Shown piece by piece: positions 7,849-16,036 of a stretch of DNA of 64,000 bases; positions within the stretch are counted from its first letter, which is position 1; every line of letters starts with the position of its first letter. The stretch lies in contig JANQEL010000028.1 of NCBI GenBank assembly GCA_028278345.1, positions 47,335 to 111,334 on the forward strand, written 5' to 3'. The translations under genes and the position numbers were made by a program. Origin of the DNA: Myxococcota bacterium (GTDB lineage Bacteria > Myxococcota_A > UBA9160 > UBA4427). The notes under the pieces are model-generated. The model was not told the origin of the DNA. It saw only the letters and a list, made by a program, of their open reading frames with translations, and did not search any database.

Positions 7849-8248
7849 GGCGGTCTTCCTTTTATTCTCGTTCGGGTCTTGGGGTCTCTGCTTGCGCGAA
7901 GCGCCTCGCCGCGCGGCGTGCGCACCCCGGACGGGGCGCAGCGACGATGCCGGAAGCGATACGCGCTGGAGCTGGAGATGAAATGGGATCAGGTCTGGCG
8001 GGAACGGCCGCGGCCGTGAGTGACCGGCGCGACGGGAACGCGGGAACCGGGTCGCGATTCGCCGAACGCATTCTGTTCTAGCACTTCCCCGTCGCAGAAA
8101 CCTGAGGCGGACTCGAATTTCGATCGCCACCACGCGAGTCACCGCCCGGCGCGTTCACTCGCGTTCTGCTGCGCGCGAAGATGGAACACGAACGCATCAC
8201 GTACCGACCATTCCGTGACGAACGTGCCGCGTAGGCAACACGCAAAGG

Positions 8249-8268
8249 CGCGTGTCGCTCGACACGCG
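8249..8268. promoter_or_regulatory. palindrome, candidate operator 1
   Basis: CGCGTGTCG-CT-CGACACGCG: two perfect 9-base arms around 2 bases. The inner half-sites CGCGTGTC/GACACGCG are identical to those of the palindrome at 8350-8365. Dyads of this size suit a TetR-, GntR- or MarR-type dimer. It lies about 390 bases before the carboxylase operon start. Confidence 0.45.
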
Positions 8269-8349
8269 TTCCAGGAATACGGATCGGTACCGACGCTCTC
8301 GAGTTCGCTCGCTTCGCGTCGCATGTGCAGTCCGCGCGCACAACCGAGA

Positions 8350-8365
8350 CGCGTGTCGACACGCG
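8350..8365. promoter_or_regulatory. palindrome, candidate operator 2
   Basis: CGCGTGTCGACACGCG is a perfect 16-base palindrome with the same half-sites as 8249-8268 but no spacer. The two centres are 99 bases apart, which would allow looping or cooperative binding. No regulator gene is present nearby, so the binding protein is unknown. Confidence 0.45.
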
Positions 8366-8655
8366 CCGAACGTGGTGCGTCGCCGCATGGATCCGATACA
8401 GTCCTCGCGAGGTTTTTTGTGGGACCCTCATTGAACGGTCGCCGCAACGACCCCTCAGAACCGTGATCCACCTCGCTTCAGGCCCTCCCCCGCAGCGCCA
8501 CTGCGCCAGCTCGCCCGTCAGACCCATGCGGCACTCGGGAAAGGCCTGAAGACCCCGCAACGAATTCATCTCGATTCGCCCATTCGGGCCCCGCATCACT
8601 ACGACGCCACTGCGTGATCAACCGGCCCTCGGGCCCCAGCAAGGAGTAAGTCTCG

Positions 8656-10800
8656 ATGTCCCGCTACCTCGTAGCCTGCGACGCCGGCGGCACGATGACC
8701 GATGTCATCGTCGTCGACGAAGAAGGTCGCAGCGTCATCGGCAAGGCCCCGACCTCTCCCCAGGATGAAAGCATCGGTTACATGGAATCGTTCTGGGAAG
8801 CCCTCGAGTACATGGGGATCTCCCAGGAGGAAGGCGCGAACTTCGGCGCCGACGTCGAGACCGCCATCTACACCGGCACCTCGATGCTGAACACCGTGAT
8901 CAACATGAACGGTTACAAGACCGGCATCCTGACCACGAGGGGCTTCGAAGACATCATCTCCCAGGGCCGCGGCAAGCAGACCTTCATCGGCGACCAGTGG
9001 TCCGAGATCACCCACATGCAGTACCGCAAGCACCGGATTCCGCTGGTGCCTTCGCAGCTCTCGCGCGGTGTGACCGAGCGCATCGACATGTTCGGCACCC
9101 CCGTGATCCCGATGTACGAAGACGAGGTGCGGGAAGGCGCGCGCAGCCTGATCGTCGACGAGGAAGTCGAAGCGATCGCCATCATCTTCCTGCAGAGCTT
9201 CGTGAACCCGATGCACGAGAACCGCGCGGAAGAGATCTGCCGCGAGGTGATGAAGGAAGTCGGCCGCGAGGTCGTGCTCGAGGTCTCGAACAAGGTGGCG
9301 CCCACCACGCGCGAGATCTCGCGCGCGAACGCCACGGTGGTCCAGGCCTACGCGAGCGACCCGGCGCGCAAGCAGCTCTACCGCATCGAGGAGGAGCTGC
9401 AGAAGGTCGGCTACCCCCACAGTCTGAAGACGGTGCTCGGCTACGGCGGCATTACGAACATCCGCTACCCGCGCTTGTTCGAGGCCGCGATGAGTGGCCC
9501 GGTCGGTGGGCTGATGGGCGCCAAGTACCTCGCGAGCGTGATCGACGAGGAGAACATCGTCTGCTCCGACGTCGGCGGCACTTCGTTCGACGCCGGCACG
9601 ATCACCGCGGGCGTACTCCCGATCGATCGCGAGCCGGGCTTCCAGGACATGTACGTGAACGTTCCGATGCTCGGCATCACCTCGATCGGCGCCGGGACCG
9701 GAACCTACATCCGCGTCGACCCGGCCACGAATCGCATCAAGCTCGGTCCGGACAGCGCCGGCGGAACGCCCGGCCCGACGTTCATGGAAGCCGGCAACAC
9801 GACGCCCACCATCAATGACGTGAACCTGCTGCTCGGCATCCTCTCCGAGACGAACTACTTGGGCGGCAAGGTCAAGATCAACAAGGACGTCAGTTACAAG
9901 CTCTTCAAGGAGAAGGTGGCCGACCCGCTGGGCCTCGATGTGTACGAAGCGGCCGAGACCTGTCTCGACCTGCTCAACGTGATGATGACCGAACACCTCG
10001 CGAACGCGCTGATGGTCGGTCACGACATTCGCGAGTACATCCTCCTCGGTTATGGCGGCGGCGGTCCACTGCACCTGCTCGGCTACGCGAGCGATCTGCC
10101 CTGGAAGGGCATCTGCACGGTGCCCCACGCCGGCGGCTTCTCCGCCTGGGGCGGCGCCTGCATGGACTACTCGCACCGCCGCCACAAGAGTGTCGGCGCG
10201 GTCATCACGCCGGATCTCGACGACGAAACCAAGCTCCAATACCTCACCCCGGTCACCCAGACCTGGGAGGCCCTCGAGCAGGAACTGATCGAAGAGCTCA
10301 AGGGTGAGGGCTTCGAGGAGAGCGCGATCTCGATCAGCCGCGTCGTGTACATGAAGTACTACGGCCAGCTCGACGACGTCGAAGTCGTCTCCCCCGTCGC
10401 CGATCTCAACTCGATGGGCAACTGGCAAGCGCTGGTGAAGGACTTCGAGGATCTCTACGCCAAGATGTTCACCCTGGCGGCCCGCCCGGACGTCGGCGCC
10501 TACCACATCAACGAGGTGTGCGTGATCGCCAGGGTCGACACGGTGAAGCCGGTGCTTCGCGCCTACCCCCTGGCCGACCCGGCCCCGGCGGCGGAGTGCA
10601 AGAAGGGCACCCGCCCCGTCTTCATCCGCGGCAAGTGGCAGGACGCGGACATCTGGGAGATGGAGAAGCTGGTGCCCGGCAACGAGATCGAGGGCCTCGC
10701 GGTCATCGAAGCCTCGAACACGACGCTCTTCGTTCCGCCGGAATGGCACGTGAAGATCGACGAACACGACATCTACTGGATCACGAGGAAGGATTCCTAA
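8656..10800 (+). CDS. acxA: acetone-carboxylase-type beta subunit (HyuA family)
   Basis: 714 residues, close to the about 717 of known acetone carboxylase beta subunits. The first ATP-handling lobe starts with DAGGTMTDVIVVDEEG (residues 9-24), a second phosphate motif is DVGGTSFDAGTI, and GYGGGGPLHLLGYA lies in the C-terminal half, as in hydantoinase-A/oxoprolinase proteins. In acetone carboxylase this subunit uses ATP to phosphorylate the ketone enolate and bicarbonate. The assignment to this branch rather than to hydantoinases rests on the next two genes, alpha and the diagnostic gamma subunit, in the order known for acxABC. An AAGGAG lies ten bases before the ATG. Substrate may be acetone or a larger ketone. 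Confidence 0.85.
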   Translation: MSRYLVACDAGGTMTDVIVVDEEGRSVIGKAPTSPQDESIGYMESFWEALEYMGISQEEGANFGADVETAIYTGTSMLNTVINMNGYKTGILTTRGFEDIISQGRGKQTFIGDQWSEITHMQYRKHRIPLVPSQLSRGVTERIDMFGTPVIPMYEDEVREGARSLIVDEEVEAIAIIFLQSFVNPMHENRAEEICREVMKEVGREVVLEVSNKVAPTTREISRANATVVQAYASDPARKQLYRIEEELQKVGYPHSLKTVLGYGGITNIRYPRLFEAAMSGPVGGLMGAKYLASVIDEENIVCSDVGGTSFDAGTITAGVLPIDREPGFQDMYVNVPMLGITSIGAGTGTYIRVDPATNRIKLGPDSAGGTPGPTFMEAGNTTPTINDVNLLLGILSETNYLGGKVKINKDVSYKLFKEKVADPLGLDVYEAAETCLDLLNVMMTEHLANALMVGHDIREYILLGYGGGGPLHLLGYASDLPWKGICTVPHAGGFSAWGGACMDYSHRRHKSVGAVITPDLDDETKLQYLTPVTQTWEALEQELIEELKGEGFEESAISISRVVYMKYYGQLDDVEVVSPVADLNSMGNWQALVKDFEDLYAKMFTLAARPDVGAYHINEVCVIARVDTVKPVLRAYPLADPAPAAECKKGTRPVFIRGKWQDADIWEMEKLVPGNEIEGLAVIEASNTTLFVPPEWHVKIDEHDIYWITRKDS

Positions 10801-10803
10801 GCC

Positions 10804-13026
10804 ATGGCTACCGCTGCTCAAACGACAGGGAACACGCCCCTTCGAGACCGAATGCATGCGAACGACGAGGCCTTCAAGACGTCGGGCAGCCTCTTCGGTC
10901 TGACGACGCTCACGCGCAAGGAAGAGGACCCCGGCAACTACGAAGCCGTCTGGCACATCCTTTCCAATCTGTGCAACACCGCATGGGCGACGGGCTGCAA
11001 GGTCTCATCCTCGCCGATCGCTGCCGAGGGTGGCGACGCCTTGTGGGCTCTCCACACGGCGACGGGTGAAGCGGTCTGCATCAGCCGCGGCATCTCGGCG
11101 CACGCCGGTCTGCTCTCGGACATGATCAAGCACTTCATCGAGTTGGGTTACGAGGACTACCCCGGCTTCAAGCAGGGCGACATCTTCGAGAACAACGATC
11201 CGCACTACGGCGGCATTCACTCGCCCGACTTCGACATGTGCATGCCGATCTTCTACAAGGACGAGCTGATCGCCTGGGCTTCGTGCGTCTCGCACGTGTC
11301 GGACTCGGGCTCGGTGACTCCCGGTTCGATCGGCTTCCTGAACCCCGACTGCTACTCGGACGGCATCCCGATCTCGATGGAACGTGTCGGCGAGCACGAC
11401 GCTTTCTACCCCTGGTACGAGATGCGCATCCGCTCGCGCACGCGCACGCCCGACTTCGTGATGGGTGACGCGCGCGGTCGCCTCGCCGGGTGCATCACGA
11501 TCCGCGAGCGGCTGCACGAGGTGCTCGACAAGTACGGTCAGGACTTCGTGCTCGACGCGATGAACGAGTACGTCGAGGACAGTCGCCGCTACGCCGTGGG
11601 CCGTGTGAAGAACCAGTGCGTGCCCGGCCGCATTCGCAAGAGCCAGTTCAAGGACCTGGCGATGAAGGGCAAGCGCGTCCTGCTTACCAAGCAGAACATC
11701 GACTGCATGTTCAACCTGCCGATGGACCTCACGATCAACGCCGATGCGAGCGTGGACCTCTCTCTCGCCGGCGCGTCGGGCACGGTCCCCTTCGGTGAGA
11801 ACATCAGCCCGACGGCCCTCAAGAGTGGCCTGATGATGGGCTACTCGCACATCGTCGGGTTCGACATGTTCAACAGCGGGCCCACGAGTGCCTGGAACAT
11901 CGAGATGCCGCCGGACGGCAGCTGGGCGAACCCCTACCCCGTTGACTACCAGGCGGCTTCGGGTGTGGCCTGGGCCCCGGCGGTGACGTGGCTCTCCAAC
12001 GTCTACGAGATGTTCGGACGCCTCTTCCAGATGCGCGGCTTCGTCGAGGAGATGGCCGCGGGTTCGGGCTCGATCATGACGGCGGAGTTCGCCGGCATCA
12101 ACCAGACGGGTATGTACCTCGCGGGCCTCACCCTCGAGCAGGCCAGTCAGGGGTCGCCGGCGCGCGGCTATTCCGACGGGCAGAACAGCGCCTGGTGCAT
12201 CTACACGCCGGAGGGCGACTTCGGCAACGCGGAGGTCGGCGAACTCTACTACCCGATCCTCTTCCTCGGCCGAAACGTCTCTCCCGACTCGGGTGGGTTC
12301 GGCAAGTTCCGCGGCGGACTCGGTCATACGGCCGTGTGGATGGTCTACAACACGCCGGGCCTCGAGTATTCGTGCGGCGACGCGGGAATGCGCAGCAAGA
12401 CCGTGGGCAACCACGGCATGTACGGTGCGTACCCGGTGGTGCCGGATCGCCCGGGATACGGTCACAAGACCAACCTCAAGCAGCTGATCGACGAGCAGAA
12501 GCCCCTGATCCACGAGCGTGGCGGCCCGGACAACCCCGCCGTCACCTCGAAGATCGTGGCCGAGCTCGTCGAGGACAACGCCGTGGCGCCCTTCGTGACG
12601 CCCGAGCAGCTGGTCGACTACGACGTGATCGTGCATCCGATCTCGGGCGCCCAGGCGATGGGTGATCCGATCGAGCGCGATCCCGATGCGGTCGCCAATG
12701 ACCTCAACGAGGGCTGGACGACGACCCGCGTGGCCGAGAACATCCACGGCGTGGTCACCACCAAGCCGAACGGGCATGTCGTGCCCGACATCGAGGCCAC
12801 CGAGAAGAAACGCGCGCAGATGCGTGAAGACCGCAAGGCCCGCGCCATCCCCTTCAAGGAATGGTGGGAAGAAGAGCGCAAGAAGGTCGAAGCGCAGGAG
12901 AACATGGACAACGCGGTCCGCGTGATGTGGGAGACCTCTATGCGCCTGTCTCCCGAGTACGGTGACAACATCCGCAAGTTCTGGAAGCTGCCGGAAGACT
13001 TCACCTTCACGCCGGATCCCCAATAG
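10804..13026 (+). CDS. acxB: acetone-carboxylase-type alpha subunit (HyuB family)
   Basis: 740 residues, slightly shorter than the roughly 776 typical of acetone carboxylase alpha. The hydantoinase-B hallmark NDPHYGGIHSPD sits at 131-142. H139, D142 and H164 (in CVSHVSDSG) have the same spacing as the three Mn(II) ligands I recall for the Xanthobacter enzyme (His, Asp three later, His 25 later), so the carboxylating metal site looks intact. Later blocks include the FGKFRGGLGHTAVW stretch and a lysine/glutamate-rich C-terminus. Works with beta and gamma in a cytoplasmic (alpha-beta-gamma)2 complex that carboxylates a ketone to a beta-keto acid. It follows beta by 3 bases. Confidence 0.86.
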   Translation: MATAAQTTGNTPLRDRMHANDEAFKTSGSLFGLTTLTRKEEDPGNYEAVWHILSNLCNTAWATGCKVSSSPIAAEGGDALWALHTATGEAVCISRGISAHAGLLSDMIKHFIELGYEDYPGFKQGDIFENNDPHYGGIHSPDFDMCMPIFYKDELIAWASCVSHVSDSGSVTPGSIGFLNPDCYSDGIPISMERVGEHDAFYPWYEMRIRSRTRTPDFVMGDARGRLAGCITIRERLHEVLDKYGQDFVLDAMNEYVEDSRRYAVGRVKNQCVPGRIRKSQFKDLAMKGKRVLLTKQNIDCMFNLPMDLTINADASVDLSLAGASGTVPFGENISPTALKSGLMMGYSHIVGFDMFNSGPTSAWNIEMPPDGSWANPYPVDYQAASGVAWAPAVTWLSNVYEMFGRLFQMRGFVEEMAAGSGSIMTAEFAGINQTGMYLAGLTLEQASQGSPARGYSDGQNSAWCIYTPEGDFGNAEVGELYYPILFLGRNVSPDSGGFGKFRGGLGHTAVWMVYNTPGLEYSCGDAGMRSKTVGNHGMYGAYPVVPDRPGYGHKTNLKQLIDEQKPLIHERGGPDNPAVTSKIVAELVEDNAVAPFVTPEQLVDYDVIVHPISGAQAMGDPIERDPDAVANDLNEGWTTTRVAENIHGVVTTKPNGHVVPDIEATEKKRAQMREDRKARAIPFKEWWEEERKKVEAQENMDNAVRVMWETSMRLSPEYGDNIRKFWKLPEDFTFTPDPQ

Positions 13027-13082
13027 CACCGAGATCGCGAACCCCGCGTCGCTGAGCGCGACGCGAACTCAGGAGAGAAACG

Positions 13083-13619
13083 ATGGCAAGCTTCGACAAG
13101 GCCGACATCGAAAAGCTGATCGACGGCGTGCTGCCCTGGCCCGCCACCCAGGACATGTTGAAGAGCAGCAAGGACGAGGACCGCTTCGACAAGTACGTCG
13201 AGATCATGCAGGCCCGCGTCGAATTCGACGATCCGATCCTGCTACCGCTGACGCCCGACCTCTACATCGTGAACGACAACGGAGAGCGCGTCGTGAAGTG
13301 CACGTGCGGCCAGAGCTTCGGCGACTATCGGGTCAACTGGAAGCTGAGCGCGCTGATCTACGTACGCGATGACGAAGAGAAGATGAGCCAGGTCTACGTC
13401 GGCCGCGAGATGCCCGATCCGTCGTGGCTCCAGCTGCGCGAGTACATCTGCCCGAACTGCGGCAGACAGCACGAAGTCGAGGCCGTCCCGCGTGGCTGCC
13501 CGCCGGACTTCGAGTTCCTCCCCGACCTCGACACCTTCTACTCCGAGTGGCTGGGTCGCCCGCTTCCGGACACGGTGGCGTTCGAAGACAAGACCCTCGA
13601 GAAGATCAACAGCTGGTAG
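13083..13619 (+). CDS. acxC: acetone-carboxylase-type gamma subunit
   Basis: 178 residues with GGAGAG before the ATG. The opening KADIEKLIDGVLPWPATQDML, the block ERVVKCTCGQSFGDYRVNWK and the C-terminal FLPDLDTFYSEWLGRPLP are, as I know the family, specific to the small subunit of acetone carboxylase and are not found in hydantoinases. Four Cys (73, 75, 123, 126) make a likely zinc ribbon that covers the alpha active site. Its presence is the strongest argument that the operon encodes a ketone carboxylase. The last 15 residues extend past the usual end. It follows alpha after 56 bases and precedes the CoA-transferase genes by 24. Confidence 0.9.
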   Translation: MASFDKADIEKLIDGVLPWPATQDMLKSSKDEDRFDKYVEIMQARVEFDDPILLPLTPDLYIVNDNGERVVKCTCGQSFGDYRVNWKLSALIYVRDDEEKMSQVYVGREMPDPSWLQLREYICPNCGRQHEVEAVPRGCPPDFEFLPDLDTFYSEWLGRPLPDTVAFEDKTLEKINSW

Positions 13620-13643
13620 GGCCCGCCGGAAGGAGAGAGCGAA

Positions 13644-14810
13644 ATGGCTACGGCACTCGACGAGCTGGTCGTCGTCGATCTGTCGACCGAGTTCTTCACC
13701 GGCGTCGCGGCGGCGCTGCTCGCCGACTTCGGCGCGCGGGTGATCCGGGTCGAGAACACGGGTGTTCCCGCACCGCTCCCGAACCGCGATGGCATGCGGC
13801 CCGCTGAGAAGCTCGACGCCCACGCGGAGCTAGCGAATCGCAACAAGCAGAGCGTCGCCCTCGATCTCGAGACCGAGGATGGACTCGCGGTGCTGAAGAA
13901 GCTCGTCGCGAAGTGCGACGTGCTGATCACCGACCTGCCCTTCGAGGAGCAGGACGCCAAGGGCCTCGACTACGACTCGCTCTGCGCCCTGCGCAGCGAC
14001 ATCATCCTGGCGCGCGGCTCGGGCTTCGGCCCGAACGGCCCCGACCGCGACCTGCCGGCGATCGACGAGCTCGCCGCCTCACGCGTCGGCTTGATGTCGA
14101 CCCTCGGCGAACCCGGACAGCCCCCCGTCTACAGCGGCACCGGGCAGATGCACACCGCCGTGATGCTGGCCTTCGGCGCGCTGATGGCGCTCGTTCACCG
14201 TGAGAAGTCGGGGGAAGGCCAGGTCGTCGATACGTCGCTGTTCGCCGGCAACATGTACGCCGCGAGTCTCGATCTCCAGGCCTACCTCGCTGTGCGCGCC
14301 GATCGCATCCTCGAACCGGTCTCGCGCCTCGACATGGGCAATCCGATGAGCGGCCCCTCCTATCCCTGCTCCGATGGGCGCTGGGTGACCCTCGCCATGC
14401 CCGACACCGATCGCTGGTGGCCGGTCTTCTCGGAGATCATGGGCCTCGACATCGACGATCCGCGCTTCGACACCCATGACAAGCGCTGCGGCGACAACCG
14501 CCTCGAGATGATGCAGCTGCTCGACGAGCTCTTCGTGAAGCAGCCGGGCTCCCATTGGGAGGCGAAGTTCGCCGAGAAGAAGATGAGCGCGGACCTGATC
14601 GAGACCTACGACTACCCCGCGAACTGCGATCAGGCGAGCGTCAACCGCTACGTGCTCGATCTCGACCACCCGAGCCACGGAAAGTTCCAGAGCCTCGGCT
14701 TCCCGATCATGATGAGCGACAACCCCGCGCGGCTGCGCAGCATGGCGCCCTGCCGCGGACAGCACACCGAGGAGGTACTCGAAGACTTCCTCGGCCTCGA
14801 ATCGGACTGA
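13644..14810 (+). CDS. CaiB/BaiF family III CoA-transferase (first of three)
   Basis: 388 residues. The N-terminal Rossmann part (ELVVVDLSTEFFTGVAAALLADFGARVIRVE) and the NRNKQSVALDLETEDGLAVLKKL block are standard for family III CoA-transferases. The catalytic Asp that forms the acyl-anhydride is in LPAIDELAASRVGLMS (D141). Family members move CoA between carboxylates. Placement right behind a ketone carboxylase suggests activation of the carboxylation product, using a donor such as succinyl-CoA; this is inference. The N-terminus shows the most drift of the three paralogues: the usual GPYA-type element reads TEFFTG. AGGAGAG lies before the ATG. Confidence 0.88.
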   Translation: MATALDELVVVDLSTEFFTGVAAALLADFGARVIRVENTGVPAPLPNRDGMRPAEKLDAHAELANRNKQSVALDLETEDGLAVLKKLVAKCDVLITDLPFEEQDAKGLDYDSLCALRSDIILARGSGFGPNGPDRDLPAIDELAASRVGLMSTLGEPGQPPVYSGTGQMHTAVMLAFGALMALVHREKSGEGQVVDTSLFAGNMYAASLDLQAYLAVRADRILEPVSRLDMGNPMSGPSYPCSDGRWVTLAMPDTDRWWPVFSEIMGLDIDDPRFDTHDKRCGDNRLEMMQLLDELFVKQPGSHWEAKFAEKKMSADLIETYDYPANCDQASVNRYVLDLDHPSHGKFQSLGFPIMMSDNPARLRSMAPCRGQHTEEVLEDFLGLESD

Positions 14811-14820
14811 GGACGGCCAC

Positions 14821-16032
14821 ATGACGAAAGCACTCGAAGGCATCCGCGTGCTCGACTGCACGGTCTGGTTCCAGGGGCCGGTGAGTTCCCAGTACCTCGC
14901 CGACTTCGGCGCCGAGGTGATCCACATCGAGCGCCCGGTCACCGGCGACCCCGCCCGCGGCGTGCGCAGCATCAAGGCCCTCGAGATCGGCGATTGGAAC
15001 CAATACTTCCTGGTGATCAATCGCAACAAGAAGAGCCTCGCGATCGACCTGCGCAGCCAGGAAGGACAGGAGCTCTTCTACAAGCTCGTCGAGCAGGCCG
15101 ACGTCTTCCTCTGGAACCAGGGGATGGACAACCTCGAGAAGTGGAACCTCAGCTACGAGAAGCTCTCGGCGGTAAACCCGCGCATCATCCACGTCACCAA
15201 CACCGGTCACGGTCAGAAGGGAACCCTCGAGAAGCCCTCCTTCGACATCAATGTGCAGGCCCTCACCGGCATCATGACGCGACAGGGCGAGCCCGGGCAG
15301 CCGCCGATCTATCTCGGCATGGGTAGTGGCGACGCCTACGGCGGCATCATGAGCGCCTTCGGCATCTTGATGGCCCTGTACCAGCGGGAGAAGACCGGAC
15401 GTGGGCAGGCGGTCGACGCCTCCCTGTACGGCGCGCAGCTGTTCATGGGCGCACCGACGCTCCAGCCCTATCTCGCAAGCGGCAACGACTTCTACTCGAA
15501 GCAGATCTCGCGCAGCGACGCGCCAAATGCGCTCTGGAATCGCTACAAGGCCCAGGATCAGTGGATGTACCTGTGCCAGGCGAACACCGACGAGGGCTTC
15601 GCCGCACTCTGCGATGCGATCGGTGCCCCGGAGATCGCGGGCGATTCGAACTACGGCGACGCCGCGTCGCGCGAAGCCAACAACCAGAAACTGATCGCCG
15701 CCCTCGACGCCCATTTCGCTTCGAAGAGCGCCGAACAATGGTGCGAGGCACTGGCCCAGGCGGGGATTCCCGCGAGCCCCATCGTCACCTTCAAGGAACT
15801 CGCGGCCGACCCGCAAGCCTGGCAGAACGACTACTTCCTCAAGACCCACTGCAGCGAGGTGGATGAGGAGGTCGAGATCCGCGGCCTGCCCGTGACCCTC
15901 AGCAAGACCCCGGGCAGCGTCGAGACCCTCGGCCCCGAACTGGGTCAGGACACCGAGATCGTCCTGATGGAGGTGCTCGGCATGGAGTGGGACGAGATCG
16001 AGGCCCTCAAGGCCAAGGAAGTGATTCCCTAG
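14821..16032 (+). CDS. CaiB/BaiF family III CoA-transferase (second of three)
   Basis: 403 residues, starting 10 bases after the preceding gene. It has LEGIRVLDCTVWFQGPVSSQYLADFGAEVIHIE at the start, the INRNKKSLAIDLRSQEG block and the presumed catalytic Asp in EKPSFDINVQALTG (D142). It is clearly a paralogue of the flanking genes but divergent, so the three probably act on different acids or as two different oligomers rather than as a recent duplication. The C-terminal part (LGPELGQDTEIVLMEVLGMEWDEIEAL) is the usual closing helix pair. Cytoplasmic, no cofactor site expected. Confidence 0.88.
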   Translation: MTKALEGIRVLDCTVWFQGPVSSQYLADFGAEVIHIERPVTGDPARGVRSIKALEIGDWNQYFLVINRNKKSLAIDLRSQEGQELFYKLVEQADVFLWNQGMDNLEKWNLSYEKLSAVNPRIIHVTNTGHGQKGTLEKPSFDINVQALTGIMTRQGEPGQPPIYLGMGSGDAYGGIMSAFGILMALYQREKTGRGQAVDASLYGAQLFMGAPTLQPYLASGNDFYSKQISRSDAPNALWNRYKAQDQWMYLCQANTDEGFAALCDAIGAPEIAGDSNYGDAASREANNQKLIAALDAHFASKSAEQWCEALAQAGIPASPIVTFKELAADPQAWQNDYFLKTHCSEVDEEVEIRGLPVTLSKTPGSVETLGPELGQDTEIVLMEVLGMEWDEIEALKAKEVIP

Positions 16033-16036
16033 GCCG

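Larger units (their letters stand above)
7849..8655. other. divergent intergenic region between etfB and the carboxylase operon
   Basis: An 807-base stretch with no gene I can support; the open frames here lack codon bias and recognisable domains. It must carry the promoters of both flanking operons. The visible structure is two related palindromes at 8249-8268 and 8350-8365 and a T-run at 8413-8418. The base composition looks less regular than in the flanking genes. An AAGGAG about ten bases before 8656 serves the first carboxylase gene. Confidence 0.6.

Noticed and set aside
8401..8420. CCTCGCGAGG followed by six T, terminator-like
   Set aside because: The arms touch with no room for a loop, so no stable hairpin forms, and there is no gene end nearby for it to serve.
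8599..10956. 785-codon open frame on the minus strand
   Set aside because: It lies entirely antisense to the beta-subunit gene. High GC at third positions commonly keeps the antisense frame open; no domain or start signal is visible.
11005..13029. 674-codon open frame on the minus strand
   Set aside because: Antisense to the alpha-subunit gene, low-complexity His/Arg/Val/Asp composition, no recognisable family.
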